From: CAVXSP01 sp963764505
GTDB lineage: Bacteria > Acidobacteriota > Vicinamibacteria > Vicinamibacterales > SCN-69-37
Direction of reading: 5' to 3'
Assembly: GCA_963764505.1 (NCBI GenBank)
Contig: CAVXSP010000001.1
Span: 2,852,001 to 2,916,000 of the forward strand
Length of the DNA stretch: 64,000 nucleotides
The translations under genes and the position numbers were made by a program. Each line of letters opens with the position of its first letter. The first letter of the stretch is position 1. Below, piece after piece: positions 34,142 through 42,382 of the stretch. The notes below the pieces were generated by a model, which was not told the origin of the DNA, searched no databases, and worked only from the letters and a program-made list of their open reading frames with translations.

Positions 34142-35626
34142 TCACCGCTGAAACGATTCGGCGCGGGCGGCGTCCGTCAACCGGATCAGATAGCGCTCGG
34201 GATCCGCCCAGAACTCCTGGCGGAGCTGGCGCAGACTGAGAGCCCCGCCGTAGCTGATGGCCGAGCACAGGTGCTTCAGCATCGCATGGACGACGGTGCG
34301 CACCGAGCCGCGCGCGGGCACGCTGACTTCGAGGCCTTCCGCGCCGATGGCTTCGAGCTCGAGCGGATCGGCCTCCTCGAGGTCCAGGCGGTCCCGGATG
34401 GCGCCGATCGACGCCATTCCCCGGAACACCTTGAACGGCACCTGGACGATCTTCTGCGACTCGGGCATCACGACCGGCTTGAGCACGACCTCGCCGGGCG
34501 TTTCGTGCGTGCCGGCGAACGCGCTGCCGAGCATGACGCAGTCGCCCCCGAACAGCAGCGCCTCGGCAATGCTGCCGTCGCGGCGGACGCCGCCGTCGGC
34601 GATGAGCGGGACGCGGTCTCCGGCCGCGAGGCGGCAGCGGACGAGGGCGTCGACCTGCGGGATGCCGAAGCTCGTCGTGAGCCGCGTGGAGCAGCCGCCG
34701 CCCGGCCCGATGCCGACCTTGATCGCGTTCGCGCCGCGGTCGAGCAGGAACCGCACGCCCTCGGCCGTCGCCACGTTGCCGGCGACGAGGTCGACGCGGT
34801 CCCAGCGCCGACGGATCTCGTGCAGCGCGCGCTCCATGACGAGCGAGTGCCCGTGCGCGACGTCGATGACGAGCGCATCGGCGCCGGCCCGTACGAGCTC
34901 CGCCGCGCGCTCGAGGTAGTCGCCCGTGGCGCCCACGGCGGCGGCCACGCAGAGGCGTCCCTGCGCGTCGCGGGTCGCGAACGGCTGGTGCTGGTGCTTG
35001 AGCAGATCTCGCGCCGTGACGAGGCCGAGCAGCGTGCCGTCTGCGTTCACGAGCGGCAGCTTCTTGACCTTGTGGGCGACCATCAGCCGCTCCGCGTCCG
35101 CCAGCGACAGCGCGCCGGCGTGCGTGACGAGCCGCTCGCGCGGCGTCATCCGCCCGGCGACGGGCGCGTCCGCAGCGACGAACCGCACGTCCCGCTCCGT
35201 CAGCAGCCCGACCAGCCGACGGTCGCCGCTCACGACCGCCAGCGTGCCCACCTGCGTGCGCCGCATCAGCCGGATGGCTTCCCCGACGGTCGCCTCCGGC
35301 GCGATCGCGTGCGGGTCGGCGATGATGCCGTGCTGCGTCCGCTTGACCGCGGAGACCTCGGTCACCTGCGGTTCGATGTCCCCGTTCCGGAAACCGCGGT
35401 CGATGACGCCGAGACCGCCCTCTTCCGCGAGCACGACCGCCATCTCGGCGCGCGTGATGGTGTCCATGTTCGCCGAGACCAGCGGGCGCTGCAGCGTCAG
35501 GTGCTCGGAGAAGCGGGCCGAGAAATCCACGGCCCCGGGGTCGCGTCTCGGCAGCACCCCGCACTGCGGGACCAGAAGGAAGTCATCGAACGTGGATCCG
35601 CGAACGAACTCAAGCAAGTCGAACAT
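34142..35626 (-). CDS. guaB: IMP dehydrogenase/GMP reductase family protein with CBS domains
   Basis: The 494-residue TIM-barrel protein starts at ATG 35626 after GGAGG. Conserved features are STFDDFLLVPQ at the N-terminus, a CBS pair (about 95-205), the IMP-phosphate region LIADGGVRRDGSIAEAL, VMLGSAFAGTHETPGEVV and KVFRGMASIGAI. The active-site loop reads GIGPGGGCSTRLTTSFGIPQ; the catalytic Cys is kept but the usual S-I-C-T-T-R is replaced by G-G-C-S-T-R. The C-terminal flap (SVPARGSVRTVVHAMLKHLC) also departs from the usual VPYKG pattern. It is a divergent IMPDH or a GuaB1-like GMP reductase; the symbol is tentative. The start lies inside the 3' end of the membrane protein gene (17-bp overlap). 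Confidence 0.78.
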   Translation of the reverse strand: MFDLLEFVRGSTFDDFLLVPQCGVLPRRDPGAVDFSARFSEHLTLQRPLVSANMDTITRAEMAVVLAEEGGLGVIDRGFRNGDIEPQVTEVSAVKRTQHGIIADPHAIAPEATVGEAIRLMRRTQVGTLAVVSGDRRLVGLLTERDVRFVAADAPVAGRMTPRERLVTHAGALSLADAERLMVAHKVKKLPLVNADGTLLGLVTARDLLKHQHQPFATRDAQGRLCVAAAVGATGDYLERAAELVRAGADALVIDVAHGHSLVMERALHEIRRRWDRVDLVAGNVATAEGVRFLLDRGANAIKVGIGPGGGCSTRLTTSFGIPQVDALVRCRLAAGDRVPLIADGGVRRDGSIAEALLFGGDCVMLGSAFAGTHETPGEVVLKPVVMPESQKIVQVPFKVFRGMASIGAIRDRLDLEEADPLELEAIGAEGLEVSVPARGSVRTVVHAMLKHLCSAISYGGALSLRQLRQEFWADPERYLIRLTDAARAESFQR

Positions 35627-37199
35627 CAATCCTCCGCAGGGGCGGCGCTGGCGGCCGCTCGGACGAACCGGGCGGAGTGGACCGGCCACGGGCCGAGCGC
35701 CCGTGGCTCGGGTCGTCGCGCGCGGTGGCGCGGCCGGCGCGCGTCCACCACACGAGACCGGCAATCCAGAGCGCCGCCAGCGGCAGCAGACTGGCATGGC
35801 CTTCCAGTCCCATCTGCTGCCCCAGGTTCCACGAGGCGCGCGGGACGCCCCGCCGCTCGAGCTCGCTCATCGGCCCGGGCGGCGGCCGCAGCTCGAGGAC
35901 CGACTGCCAGCCGATGGGAAAGTCCCCTGACGCGAAGGCCGGCCACAACAGCTCGCGCATCGGATCGGCGGGCGCGATTCCGGGTGGCTGCGGCGTCGTG
36001 GCGACGGCGACGAGCGACTCGCCGACGCTCACCAGCAGCAGCGCCAGGACGCCAGTCCGGACGGCGCGGCCGCCTCTCTGCCATACGGGCGCGATCCCCA
36101 GCGTGATGAACGGCAGCGCCGGGCCGAGATGGCGCGACCCGTACGACCAGCCGCCGTCCCAGTACGCGTAGCCGGCCGTCATCAGGACGTAGTAGATCGC
36201 AATGCCGGCCGCGACCAGACCCGGTCCTCGTGTCGCGCCGTCTCGAGCGAGCAGCCACAACCCGACGGGCGCGACAATCAGCACCGGAGCGAGCGGCAGG
36301 AGCCCGCGGTACGTGCCGAACAGGAGCTCGACGGCGATTCGTGGATCGGGCCACCCCACGCCGAAAATTCCCGTGTGCATACCTTCGTAGCCGGCAGTCT
36401 CGCTCGAGTAGCCGAGGTGGAAGGGAGAGCCGAACGCTGCGGCGTTATAGGCGAGCAGCGTAAACGCGGCGACAGCCAGGCCGCTGCCCACCGCCAGGGC
36501 GGCGCGGCGCCGCTCGCCGAACGTGCCGGCGCCCGAGCACGCGAACAGCGCAATCATCGCGCTCGGCACCGCTGCGGGAAACTCGGTCACGACGGCCCAT
36601 CCGGCCGCGAGCCCGGTCCAGAAGCCGAGAGCACGTCCCTCCGTACGCGCGTCGCGCAGCCGAACCGCGCCGAGCAATGCCGCGGCGAGACACCCGGCGG
36701 CCAGCGCGTGACCGTACAGCAGCGTGGCGTATGCCCAGAGCGGCGTGCCGAGACCGCAGGCGATCGCGGCGATGCCGCTCGCCCCATCACGGTTGCCAAA
36801 GCGCTTCGACAGCAGAAAGACGCAGACGGCCGCGACGGCCGCCGGCACGCTCGCCGCGGCCACCGTCGCGACGTAGGAGAAGAACATGATCTTCCCCGAT
36901 GCGTCCACGTCCTGCCGGAATGCGCGCAGCACGAAACGCATCGCGGTGACCGCCGGCACGGCCATCAGGCTGGCCCCCGGGGCCTTGTCGGCATAGACGT
37001 GTCCGCCCAGGAGCGCCTTGTCGCCCGTGTTGTCCTGGTAGGGATCGATCCGAAGCGTGTGGCGCTCGACGATGGCACGCACGAGGTCGAAGCGCGTGTT
37101 CTGGTTCCAGCCCCCACCCTCGTAGAAGAAGGCATAGGACCCCAGGAGCACGATCCCCAGGAGGACGGCGCGCGTCCGGGGCAGTGCGGCTCGTACCAT
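35610..37199 (-). CDS. Polytopic membrane protein, GT-C glycosyltransferase-like
   Basis: A 529-residue protein with about ten to eleven hydrophobic helices (AVLLGIVLLGSYAFF, LAVGSGLAVAAFTLLAYNAA, VLALLLVSVGESLVAVATT). A large first periplasmic loop follows helix 1 (EGGGWNQNTRFDLVRAIVER, then an Asp/Tyr/Lys stretch DNTGDKALLGGHVYADKAPG). The layout resembles GT39/GT-C dolichyl-phosphate-sugar-type transferases of acidobacteria, but the diagnostic acidic loop is not certain. It ends in an Arg/Pro-rich tail that overlaps the guaB-like gene. Confidence 0.6.
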   Translation of the reverse strand: MVRAALPRTRAVLLGIVLLGSYAFFYEGGGWNQNTRFDLVRAIVERHTLRIDPYQDNTGDKALLGGHVYADKAPGASLMAVPAVTAMRFVLRAFRQDVDASGKIMFFSYVATVAAASVPAAVAAVCVFLLSKRFGNRDGASGIAAIACGLGTPLWAYATLLYGHALAAGCLAAALLGAVRLRDARTEGRALGFWTGLAAGWAVVTEFPAAVPSAMIALFACSGAGTFGERRRAALAVGSGLAVAAFTLLAYNAAAFGSPFHLGYSSETAGYEGMHTGIFGVGWPDPRIAVELLFGTYRGLLPLAPVLIVAPVGLWLLARDGATRGPGLVAAGIAIYYVLMTAGYAYWDGGWSYGSRHLGPALPFITLGIAPVWQRGGRAVRTGVLALLLVSVGESLVAVATTPQPPGIAPADPMRELLWPAFASGDFPIGWQSVLELRPPPGPMSELERRGVPRASWNLGQQMGLEGHASLLPLAALWIAGLVWWTRAGRATARDDPSHGRSARGRSTPPGSSERPPAPPLRRIDVRLA

Positions 37200-37259
37200 C
37201 AGATGCAGTGGATTATGTCCCGGGGATGGCCTTGGCGGCCCGGCCCCACGATCGCCTTC

Positions 37260-37313
37260 GGGGTTTCCCCGGATGCCCTCAGTGATCTACCCTATGGATG
37301 GTGGGGTTTTCCC
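37260..37313. promoter_or_regulatory. Paired G4-T-C palindromes upstream of the response regulator
   Basis: In the 272-bp gap before the response regulator, GGGGTTTCCCC (37260-37270) and GGGGTTTTCCC (37303-37313) have centres 43 bp apart, about four helical turns. They could be operator sites for the regulator itself. The gap also holds a 42-codon open frame (37298-37426) with a plausible but unrecognised C-terminus (RKGLRFTDLGADEFVRVSEG), kept here as a doubtful small gene or a relic. Confidence 0.3.
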
Positions 37314-37471
37314 GGGGTTGTCGGGAGCGGGTACGCAGCAGGACAATCGCGAAGCTCGCCCGGAAGGGACTCCGCTTCACCGACCTCGGGGCGGACGAGT
37401 TTGTGCGCGTCAGCGAAGGTGATTAACCTGGGGGTCCGAGCCCGAACTCGACACTCCCCTGGAGTACTCAG

Positions 37472-38104
37472 ATGTCCATTTCAGTCCTGATCGCCGATGA
37501 CCACCAGATCGTCCGCCAGGGCCTCAAGGTCCTGCTCGAGCGCGAGGGCTTCGAAGTGATCGCGGAAGCGTCCGACGGACACGAGGCTGTTCAGCTCGCC
37601 AGCCGATTGAAACCGGACGTCGCGGTCGTGGATTTCGTCATGCCGCTGCTGAACGGGCTCGACGCGGCGGTGCAGATCCAGCGTCACTCCCCCGGCACCA
37701 AGACGATTCTCCTCACGATGTACACGGAAGACCAGTACGTCCTCGAAGCGTTCCGGAACGGGCTACGCGGCTATGTCATCAAGACCCAGGCCGCGGCCGA
37801 CCTCGTGCAGGCGATCCGCGAGGTGCTCCGCAATGCCGTCTATCTCAGCCCCGGCATTTCCCGAGCCGTCGTCGAAGCCTACCTGACGAAATCGGACGTC
37901 CCGTCCGACCCGCTGACGCCGCGCGAGCGCGAGGTGCTGCAACTCGTCGCGGAGGGCAAGACGACGAAGGAAATCGCCACCGTGCTCGGACTGAGCGTGA
38001 AGACGGCGGAGACCCACCGCACGAAGATCATGCGCAAGCTCGAGATCCATGAGACCGCCGGGCTCGTGCGCTATGCGATTCGCCGCGGTCTCGTGCAGCC
38101 GTAA
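37472..38104 (+). CDS. LuxR/FixJ-family response regulator
   Basis: The 210-residue protein has a receiver domain (MSISVLIADDHQIVRQGLKV) with acidic pair D9/D10, phosphoacceptor D54 (VAVVDFVMP), and conserved Lys in GYVIKTQ. The C-terminal LuxR helix-turn-helix is LTPREREVLQLVAEGKTTKE through KTAETHRTKIMRKLEIH. It is a NarL/FixJ transcription regulator. No histidine kinase is adjacent, so it is an orphan in this window. ATG 37472 follows TGGAGT. Confidence 0.9.
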   Translation: MSISVLIADDHQIVRQGLKVLLEREGFEVIAEASDGHEAVQLASRLKPDVAVVDFVMPLLNGLDAAVQIQRHSPGTKTILLTMYTEDQYVLEAFRNGLRGYVIKTQAAADLVQAIREVLRNAVYLSPGISRAVVEAYLTKSDVPSDPLTPREREVLQLVAEGKTTKEIATVLGLSVKTAETHRTKIMRKLEIHETAGLVRYAIRRGLVQP

Positions 38105-38170
38105 GACATTGCGCGCGTCCTGGGCCTGCACGTCGGCGGCACGGCCGAAGCGCAGGCCCAGCACAGGACG

Positions 38171-38677
38171 CTACCTCGCTCTTGGCGCCGCCGCCTGGAC
38201 GTTGAGGCGGCTGGCAATCTGCGTCAGTTTGCGGTCGGCTTCCTTCTCTTCCTCGAGCGTCCACTCCAGCAACTGAACCGCCTCGGACCGGCCGAGCACT
38301 TCGGCCCACGTGCGAAGCGTTCCATAGGTGGCCATTTCGTAGTGCTCTGCGTGCTGCGCGGCCGCGATCAGGCCGGCGTCCTTGACGACCGGATCGTCGG
38401 ACTTGACGCCAATCGCGTCTTCGCCCGCGTCCACGATGCCCTTGATGCCCTCGTCGGTGTCCGCGTTCGGAGATTTTCCGAACAGGTTGAAGACCTGCTG
38501 GGCGCGATCGACGTGCGTCTCCGTCTGCTTCAGGTGCTCGTCGAACGCCTGCTTCAGCTCGGGCGAGTGCGCCGCCTTCGAGAGCTTCGGCAGCGCTTTG
38601 GTCAGTCGCTGCTCCGTGTCATAGGCGTAGCGCAGCCTCTGAACGAACAGTTCCTCGAGACTCTGGACGTTGCTCAC
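38171..38677 (-). CDS. Ferritin-like DUF892 (YciE/YciF) stress protein
   Basis: The 168-residue helical protein starts at GTG 38677 after GGGAGG. It shows the YciF pattern: VQSLEELFVQRLRYAYDTEQ, KQTETHVDRAQQVFNLFG and AAAQHAEHYEMATYGTLRTW, with the Glu and His positions expected for a diiron-type four-helix bundle. Such proteins are induced by osmotic or general stress. Its neighbours (SPW protein, response regulator) suggest a small stress group. It converges on the response regulator gene. Confidence 0.85.
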   Translation of the reverse strand: MSNVQSLEELFVQRLRYAYDTEQRLTKALPKLSKAAHSPELKQAFDEHLKQTETHVDRAQQVFNLFGKSPNADTDEGIKGIVDAGEDAIGVKSDDPVVKDAGLIAAAQHAEHYEMATYGTLRTWAEVLGRSEAVQLLEWTLEEEKEADRKLTQIASRLNVQAAAPRAR

Positions 38678-38735
38678 GATAACCTCCCTGCTTTCGTTCG
38701 CCTGTCGATACGTGGATGACCGGACCGCGCTGCGT

Positions 38736-38768
38736 GAATGGAGTCCCACCAGACGTGGGACTCCATTC
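38736..38768 (-). terminator. Perfect 14-bp hairpin after the SPW gene
   Basis: GAATGGAGTCCCAC (38736-38749), the loop CAGAC, and GTGGGACTCCATTC (38755-38768) form a perfect stem that starts 9 bp beyond the SPW stop codon on the minus strand. No U-tract follows, so it may be a 3'-end stabiliser or a Rho-assisted stop rather than an intrinsic terminator. Confidence 0.55.
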
Positions 38769-38777
38769 GGGACGAAG

Positions 38778-39140
38778 CTACGGCATACGGGTAGGTGGAA
38801 GCGTGCCCGTCGCCACGGCACGGGCCGTCCCGATACGAATCGCGGAGAAGATGAGTACCCCGATTCCGATGATGACATCGTTGCTCATCGCCCGGGCCGC
38901 CATCGCGCTGTAGCCAATCACCCACGGCGCGATGATCAACCACACGCCGAAGACGACATTGGCCCACGCAGGCCCGGTCACATCACCAGCTGCCGTCGCC
39001 GCCCACAGACCGGCGATGAACACCAGCACGCCCAGAATCATGTCGTTTGCGACCGCAGGTCGGGCAACGTATTGCAGCGACCACGGCGCGATGAACAACC
39101 ACACGCCGAGCGCAACGTTTATCCAACTGGGCCATCTCAT
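38778..39140 (-). CDS. SPW-repeat membrane protein
   Basis: The 120-residue protein has four hydrophobic helices arranged as two similar halves: SWINVALGVWLFIAPWSLQY and AWANVVFGVWLIIAPWVIGY. Each half carries the (S/A)W-N-GxWLxIAPW motif of SPW proteins. ATG 39140 follows a strong ribosome site (GGAGGTG); the frame extends 17 codons upstream without support. The function is unknown, and the protein is often found with stress genes. Confidence 0.85.
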   Translation of the reverse strand: MRWPSWINVALGVWLFIAPWSLQYVARPAVANDMILGVLVFIAGLWAATAAGDVTGPAWANVVFGVWLIIAPWVIGYSAMAARAMSNDVIIGIGVLIFSAIRIGTARAVATGTLPPTRMP

Positions 39141-39259
39141 TTCAACACCTCCAAAACAAGTGTGGCGCATAGCGCCTTCCCGACGCCTCACCTCCTCTCA
39201 GTACAAGTGCAAGAGCGGATCCAGTGACCTGCAAGATCTCGTACCACCTATGGGGATGC

Positions 39260-42200
39260 CTATTTCCGGCCGGCTCTGCGGCGTGCGAGGGCATAGGCCA
39301 TCACCGACGCGCTCAGGGCGGCCCCCAGGAGCACGGGTGTCGAAGCGCGGCGCGCCTGTGTTGCGTAATCGGCCACGTAGCCGCGCTCCGGGAAGTCACC
39401 GGACGGGCCCCGCGGTCCGTCGGCGGCGGCCATTTCGATGACGTCGGCCAGGTGGAGCGCCCGGCGTCCCGTGGCCTCCGCAATCTGCGTCCGGCAGCTG
39501 AAGCCATCGGCGACGATCAGCGCGTCGCCTGGCGCCTCGCGCACGGCCGGCAGCAGCACGCGCTCGCCGGCGCTCATCGACACCTCGTAATGATGGCGTT
39601 CGAAGCCGAACGACCCCGCCATGCCGCAGCAGCCGGAGTCGAGGACACGGCACTCGAGGCCCATGCCCTGCAGCACTTGCTGTTCGGCGTCGAAGCCGAG
39701 CACCGCCTTGTGGTGGCAGTGGCCGTGGACGACCGCCTGCCGGAGCAGCTTCGGGCAGGCGACGGACTGGTCCTTGAGGAACTCGCTCAGTGTGAAGGTC
39801 TGGCGCGTCAGCCGCTTGGCCTGCTCGTATCGTGGAAACAGCTCCTTGATTTCGTCCCGAAAGACGGCGACGCAGCTCGGCTCGAGCCCGACGATTGGCA
39901 CGCCCGCCTCGATCGCCGGCTTCAGCGCGTGCATGATCTCGCGCAGCCACGTTCGCGCCGTGTCGAGCATGCCGTAGTCGTAGAGCGGCCGCCCGCAGCA
40001 GAGCGTCTGACGCGGGATGTCGACGTGATAGCCCGCGCGCTCGAGGGCGCGCACGGCCGCGATCGCCGTGCGCGGATGAAAGTAGTTGTTGAACGTGTCC
40101 GGCCAGAGGATCACGCGCGGGCGCGTCGCGGGCAACTGGATCGGCCGACGCCTGAACCAGTCCCGGAACGTGAACGGGGCGAAGGCCGGAATCTGCCGCG
40201 CCAGGGGCATGCCTGCCGCGAGCTTCGCGATTTCCCGCAGACCAGGTGTCTGGGTGATCGCGTTCACGGCGCGAGGCATGGACGAGGCGAGCCGGGCCCA
40301 GTACGCGACGAGTCCGAAGGCGTATGCGCTGATCGGCCGCCGGTGGCCGGTGTAGTAGTGCGACAGGAACTCGGCCTTGTAGGTGGCCATGTCCACCTTG
40401 ACCGGACAGTCGCCCTTGCAGCCCTTGCACGCGAGGCACAGATCCAGCGCTTCCTTGACGTGCTCGTCCTGCCAGCCCCGTTTCAGCGGATCGCCTTCGA
40501 GCATCTCGAACAGCAGGCGTGCGCGTCCGCGGGTCGAGTGCATCTCTTCCCGGGTCACCATGAAGCTCGGGCACATCGTGCCGCCGTCGAGGCGTCGGCA
40601 CTTGCCCACGCCCACGCACCGTAGCGTGCTCTTGGCGAAGCTACCGCTGTCGTTCGGGAATTCGAAATGCGTCTGGACGTCCGGCGGGTTGTAATCGGTG
40701 CCGAGGCGGAGGTTCGCGTCGATCGGAGAGGCGTCGATGACCTTGCCCGGGTTCATGCGCCCGTCGGGATCCCAGATAGCCTTGAATTCCCTGAAGGCGT
40801 TCATCAGCTCCGGTCCGAACATCTTCGGCAGCAGCTCGCCCCGTGACTGGCCGTCGCCGTGCTCCCCCGAAAGCGACCCGCCGAGCGACACGACCAGATC
40901 GGCGGCTTCGTGGACGAACGCGCGATACCGTCGGATACCCTCGGCCGTCTCGAGGTCGAAATCGATGCGCGTGTGAATGCAGCCCTGCCCGAAGTGGCCG
41001 TACAGGTCGCCGCGATACCCGTATTTCCCGAACAGCGTCCTCAGCCGACGCAAATACGTCCCGACGGCGGCTGGAGGAACCGCCGAGTCCTCCCATCCCG
41101 GCCAGGTCGGACTCCCCTGCGACACGTGGGCCGTGGCGCCCAGACCCGACTCCCGAATCTTCCAGACCTCTTCCTCCTGCGCCGGGTCGTCGAACATCCG
41201 CATCGACGGCGCGTTCGGCCGGACCGCCAGCGCGGCCATCAGCTTGCGGGCGTGTGCGTCCGACTCCGCCTTGCTGCTGCCCCCGAACTCGACGAGCAGC
41301 CACCCGCCGCCTTCCGGCAGCAGGCCGAGGTGCTTCGTGTGCACGCCCGCCGCCTTCATGTCCTCCACGAGTGCCTGGTCGATGCCTTCCAACCCGATCG
41401 GCCGGTGTTCCATGACGTCGACGACGTCGTCTCCCGCCTGATAGACGTCGGGATAGCCCAACACGAGCAGCGTGCGTGCGCCTGGATTCGGGATCAGGTT
41501 CGCGACCACCTCCAGGACCATTACGCACGTGCCTTCGGTGCCGACCAGCGCCCTCGCGACGTTGAATCCGTGCTCCGGCAGCAGGTACGGAAGGTTGTAG
41601 CCGGAGACGCGACGCGGAATGCGCGGGAATCCCGCGCGAATCGCCGGCGCGTAGCGGTCGGCCAGTTCGCGCAGACGCGCGTAGATCTCGGCGCGCCGGC
41701 CGCCCCCGCGGAGGATGCGCTCGAGGTCGGCCGGGCTCGTCGCGCCGACCCGCATGCGCACACCGTCGTAGGTCAGGATTTCGAGCGACTCGATGTTGTC
41801 CGCCGTGCGCGCGCCCCCCCCGGCGAACTGGGCCATTACGGAATGGATGCCGCACGAGTCGTTGCCGACCATCCCGCCGAGCGTGCAGTGGTCGTGCGTG
41901 GCCGGATCGGGCCCGAACGTCAGGCCCTGACGCTCGGCGGCGTGCCGCAGGTCGTCCAGAATGGTACCGGGCTGAACGCGACCGAGCCGGCGCCGGGCGT
42001 CGATCTCGAGGACGCGATTCATGTACTTCGAGCAGTCGAAGCACACCGCCGCGTTGCAGCACTGCCCCGCCAGGCTCGTCCCGCCCCCGCGTCCGAAGAC
42101 CGGGACCTGATAGTCGGCGCAGACCGCCAGCGCGGCCTGGACGTCTTCCCCGTTGCGCGGAATGACGACCCCGAGCGGGGGCTGCCGGTAGTTCGAGCCG

Positions 42201-42361
42201 TCGGTCGCGTACAGCGCGCGGCTGCCGGCGTCGAAACGCACCTCGCCCTCGATCGCGCGGCCAAGGGCCGACGCCAGTCGGGTGAGGTCGACGCTGCTGG
42301 GCGCGTGCCGGCCACGGACGGACGCAGCCGGACCGTTCGTCAGGGGAATGGCGGTTGACAT
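39260..42361 (-). CDS. FAD-linked oxidase fused to Fe-S/CCG-domain protein (D-2-hydroxyacid dehydrogenase type)
   Basis: This is a 1033-residue fusion. Residues 60-200 form the PCMH-type FAD domain (GVVIPRNGEDVQAALAVCAD, VFGRGGGTSLAGQCCNAAV, DHCTLGGMVGNDSCGIHSVM). A FAD-oxidase C domain follows, then a 4Fe-4S region (LDLCLACKGCKGDCPVKVDM) and CCG-type cysteine domains (LCCGRPLYDYG, DSGCCGMAGSFGFERHHYEV). The layout matches YdiJ-like enzymes that oxidise D-lactate or D-2-hydroxyglutarate into the respiratory chain. A C-terminal hydrophobic segment (TPVLLGAALSASVMAYALA) may anchor it to the membrane. The start has no obvious ribosome site. Confidence 0.85.
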   Translation of the reverse strand: MSTAIPLTNGPAASVRGRHAPSSVDLTRLASALGRAIEGEVRFDAGSRALYATDGSNYRQPPLGVVIPRNGEDVQAALAVCADYQVPVFGRGGGTSLAGQCCNAAVCFDCSKYMNRVLEIDARRRLGRVQPGTILDDLRHAAERQGLTFGPDPATHDHCTLGGMVGNDSCGIHSVMAQFAGGGARTADNIESLEILTYDGVRMRVGATSPADLERILRGGGRRAEIYARLRELADRYAPAIRAGFPRIPRRVSGYNLPYLLPEHGFNVARALVGTEGTCVMVLEVVANLIPNPGARTLLVLGYPDVYQAGDDVVDVMEHRPIGLEGIDQALVEDMKAAGVHTKHLGLLPEGGGWLLVEFGGSSKAESDAHARKLMAALAVRPNAPSMRMFDDPAQEEEVWKIRESGLGATAHVSQGSPTWPGWEDSAVPPAAVGTYLRRLRTLFGKYGYRGDLYGHFGQGCIHTRIDFDLETAEGIRRYRAFVHEAADLVVSLGGSLSGEHGDGQSRGELLPKMFGPELMNAFREFKAIWDPDGRMNPGKVIDASPIDANLRLGTDYNPPDVQTHFEFPNDSGSFAKSTLRCVGVGKCRRLDGGTMCPSFMVTREEMHSTRGRARLLFEMLEGDPLKRGWQDEHVKEALDLCLACKGCKGDCPVKVDMATYKAEFLSHYYTGHRRPISAYAFGLVAYWARLASSMPRAVNAITQTPGLREIAKLAAGMPLARQIPAFAPFTFRDWFRRRPIQLPATRPRVILWPDTFNNYFHPRTAIAAVRALERAGYHVDIPRQTLCCGRPLYDYGMLDTARTWLREIMHALKPAIEAGVPIVGLEPSCVAVFRDEIKELFPRYEQAKRLTRQTFTLSEFLKDQSVACPKLLRQAVVHGHCHHKAVLGFDAEQQVLQGMGLECRVLDSGCCGMAGSFGFERHHYEVSMSAGERVLLPAVREAPGDALIVADGFSCRTQIAEATGRRALHLADVIEMAAADGPRGPSGDFPERGYVADYATQARRASTPVLLGAALSASVMAYALARRRAGRK

Positions 42362-42382
42362 CTCACGCTTTCCGAAGAGCGG

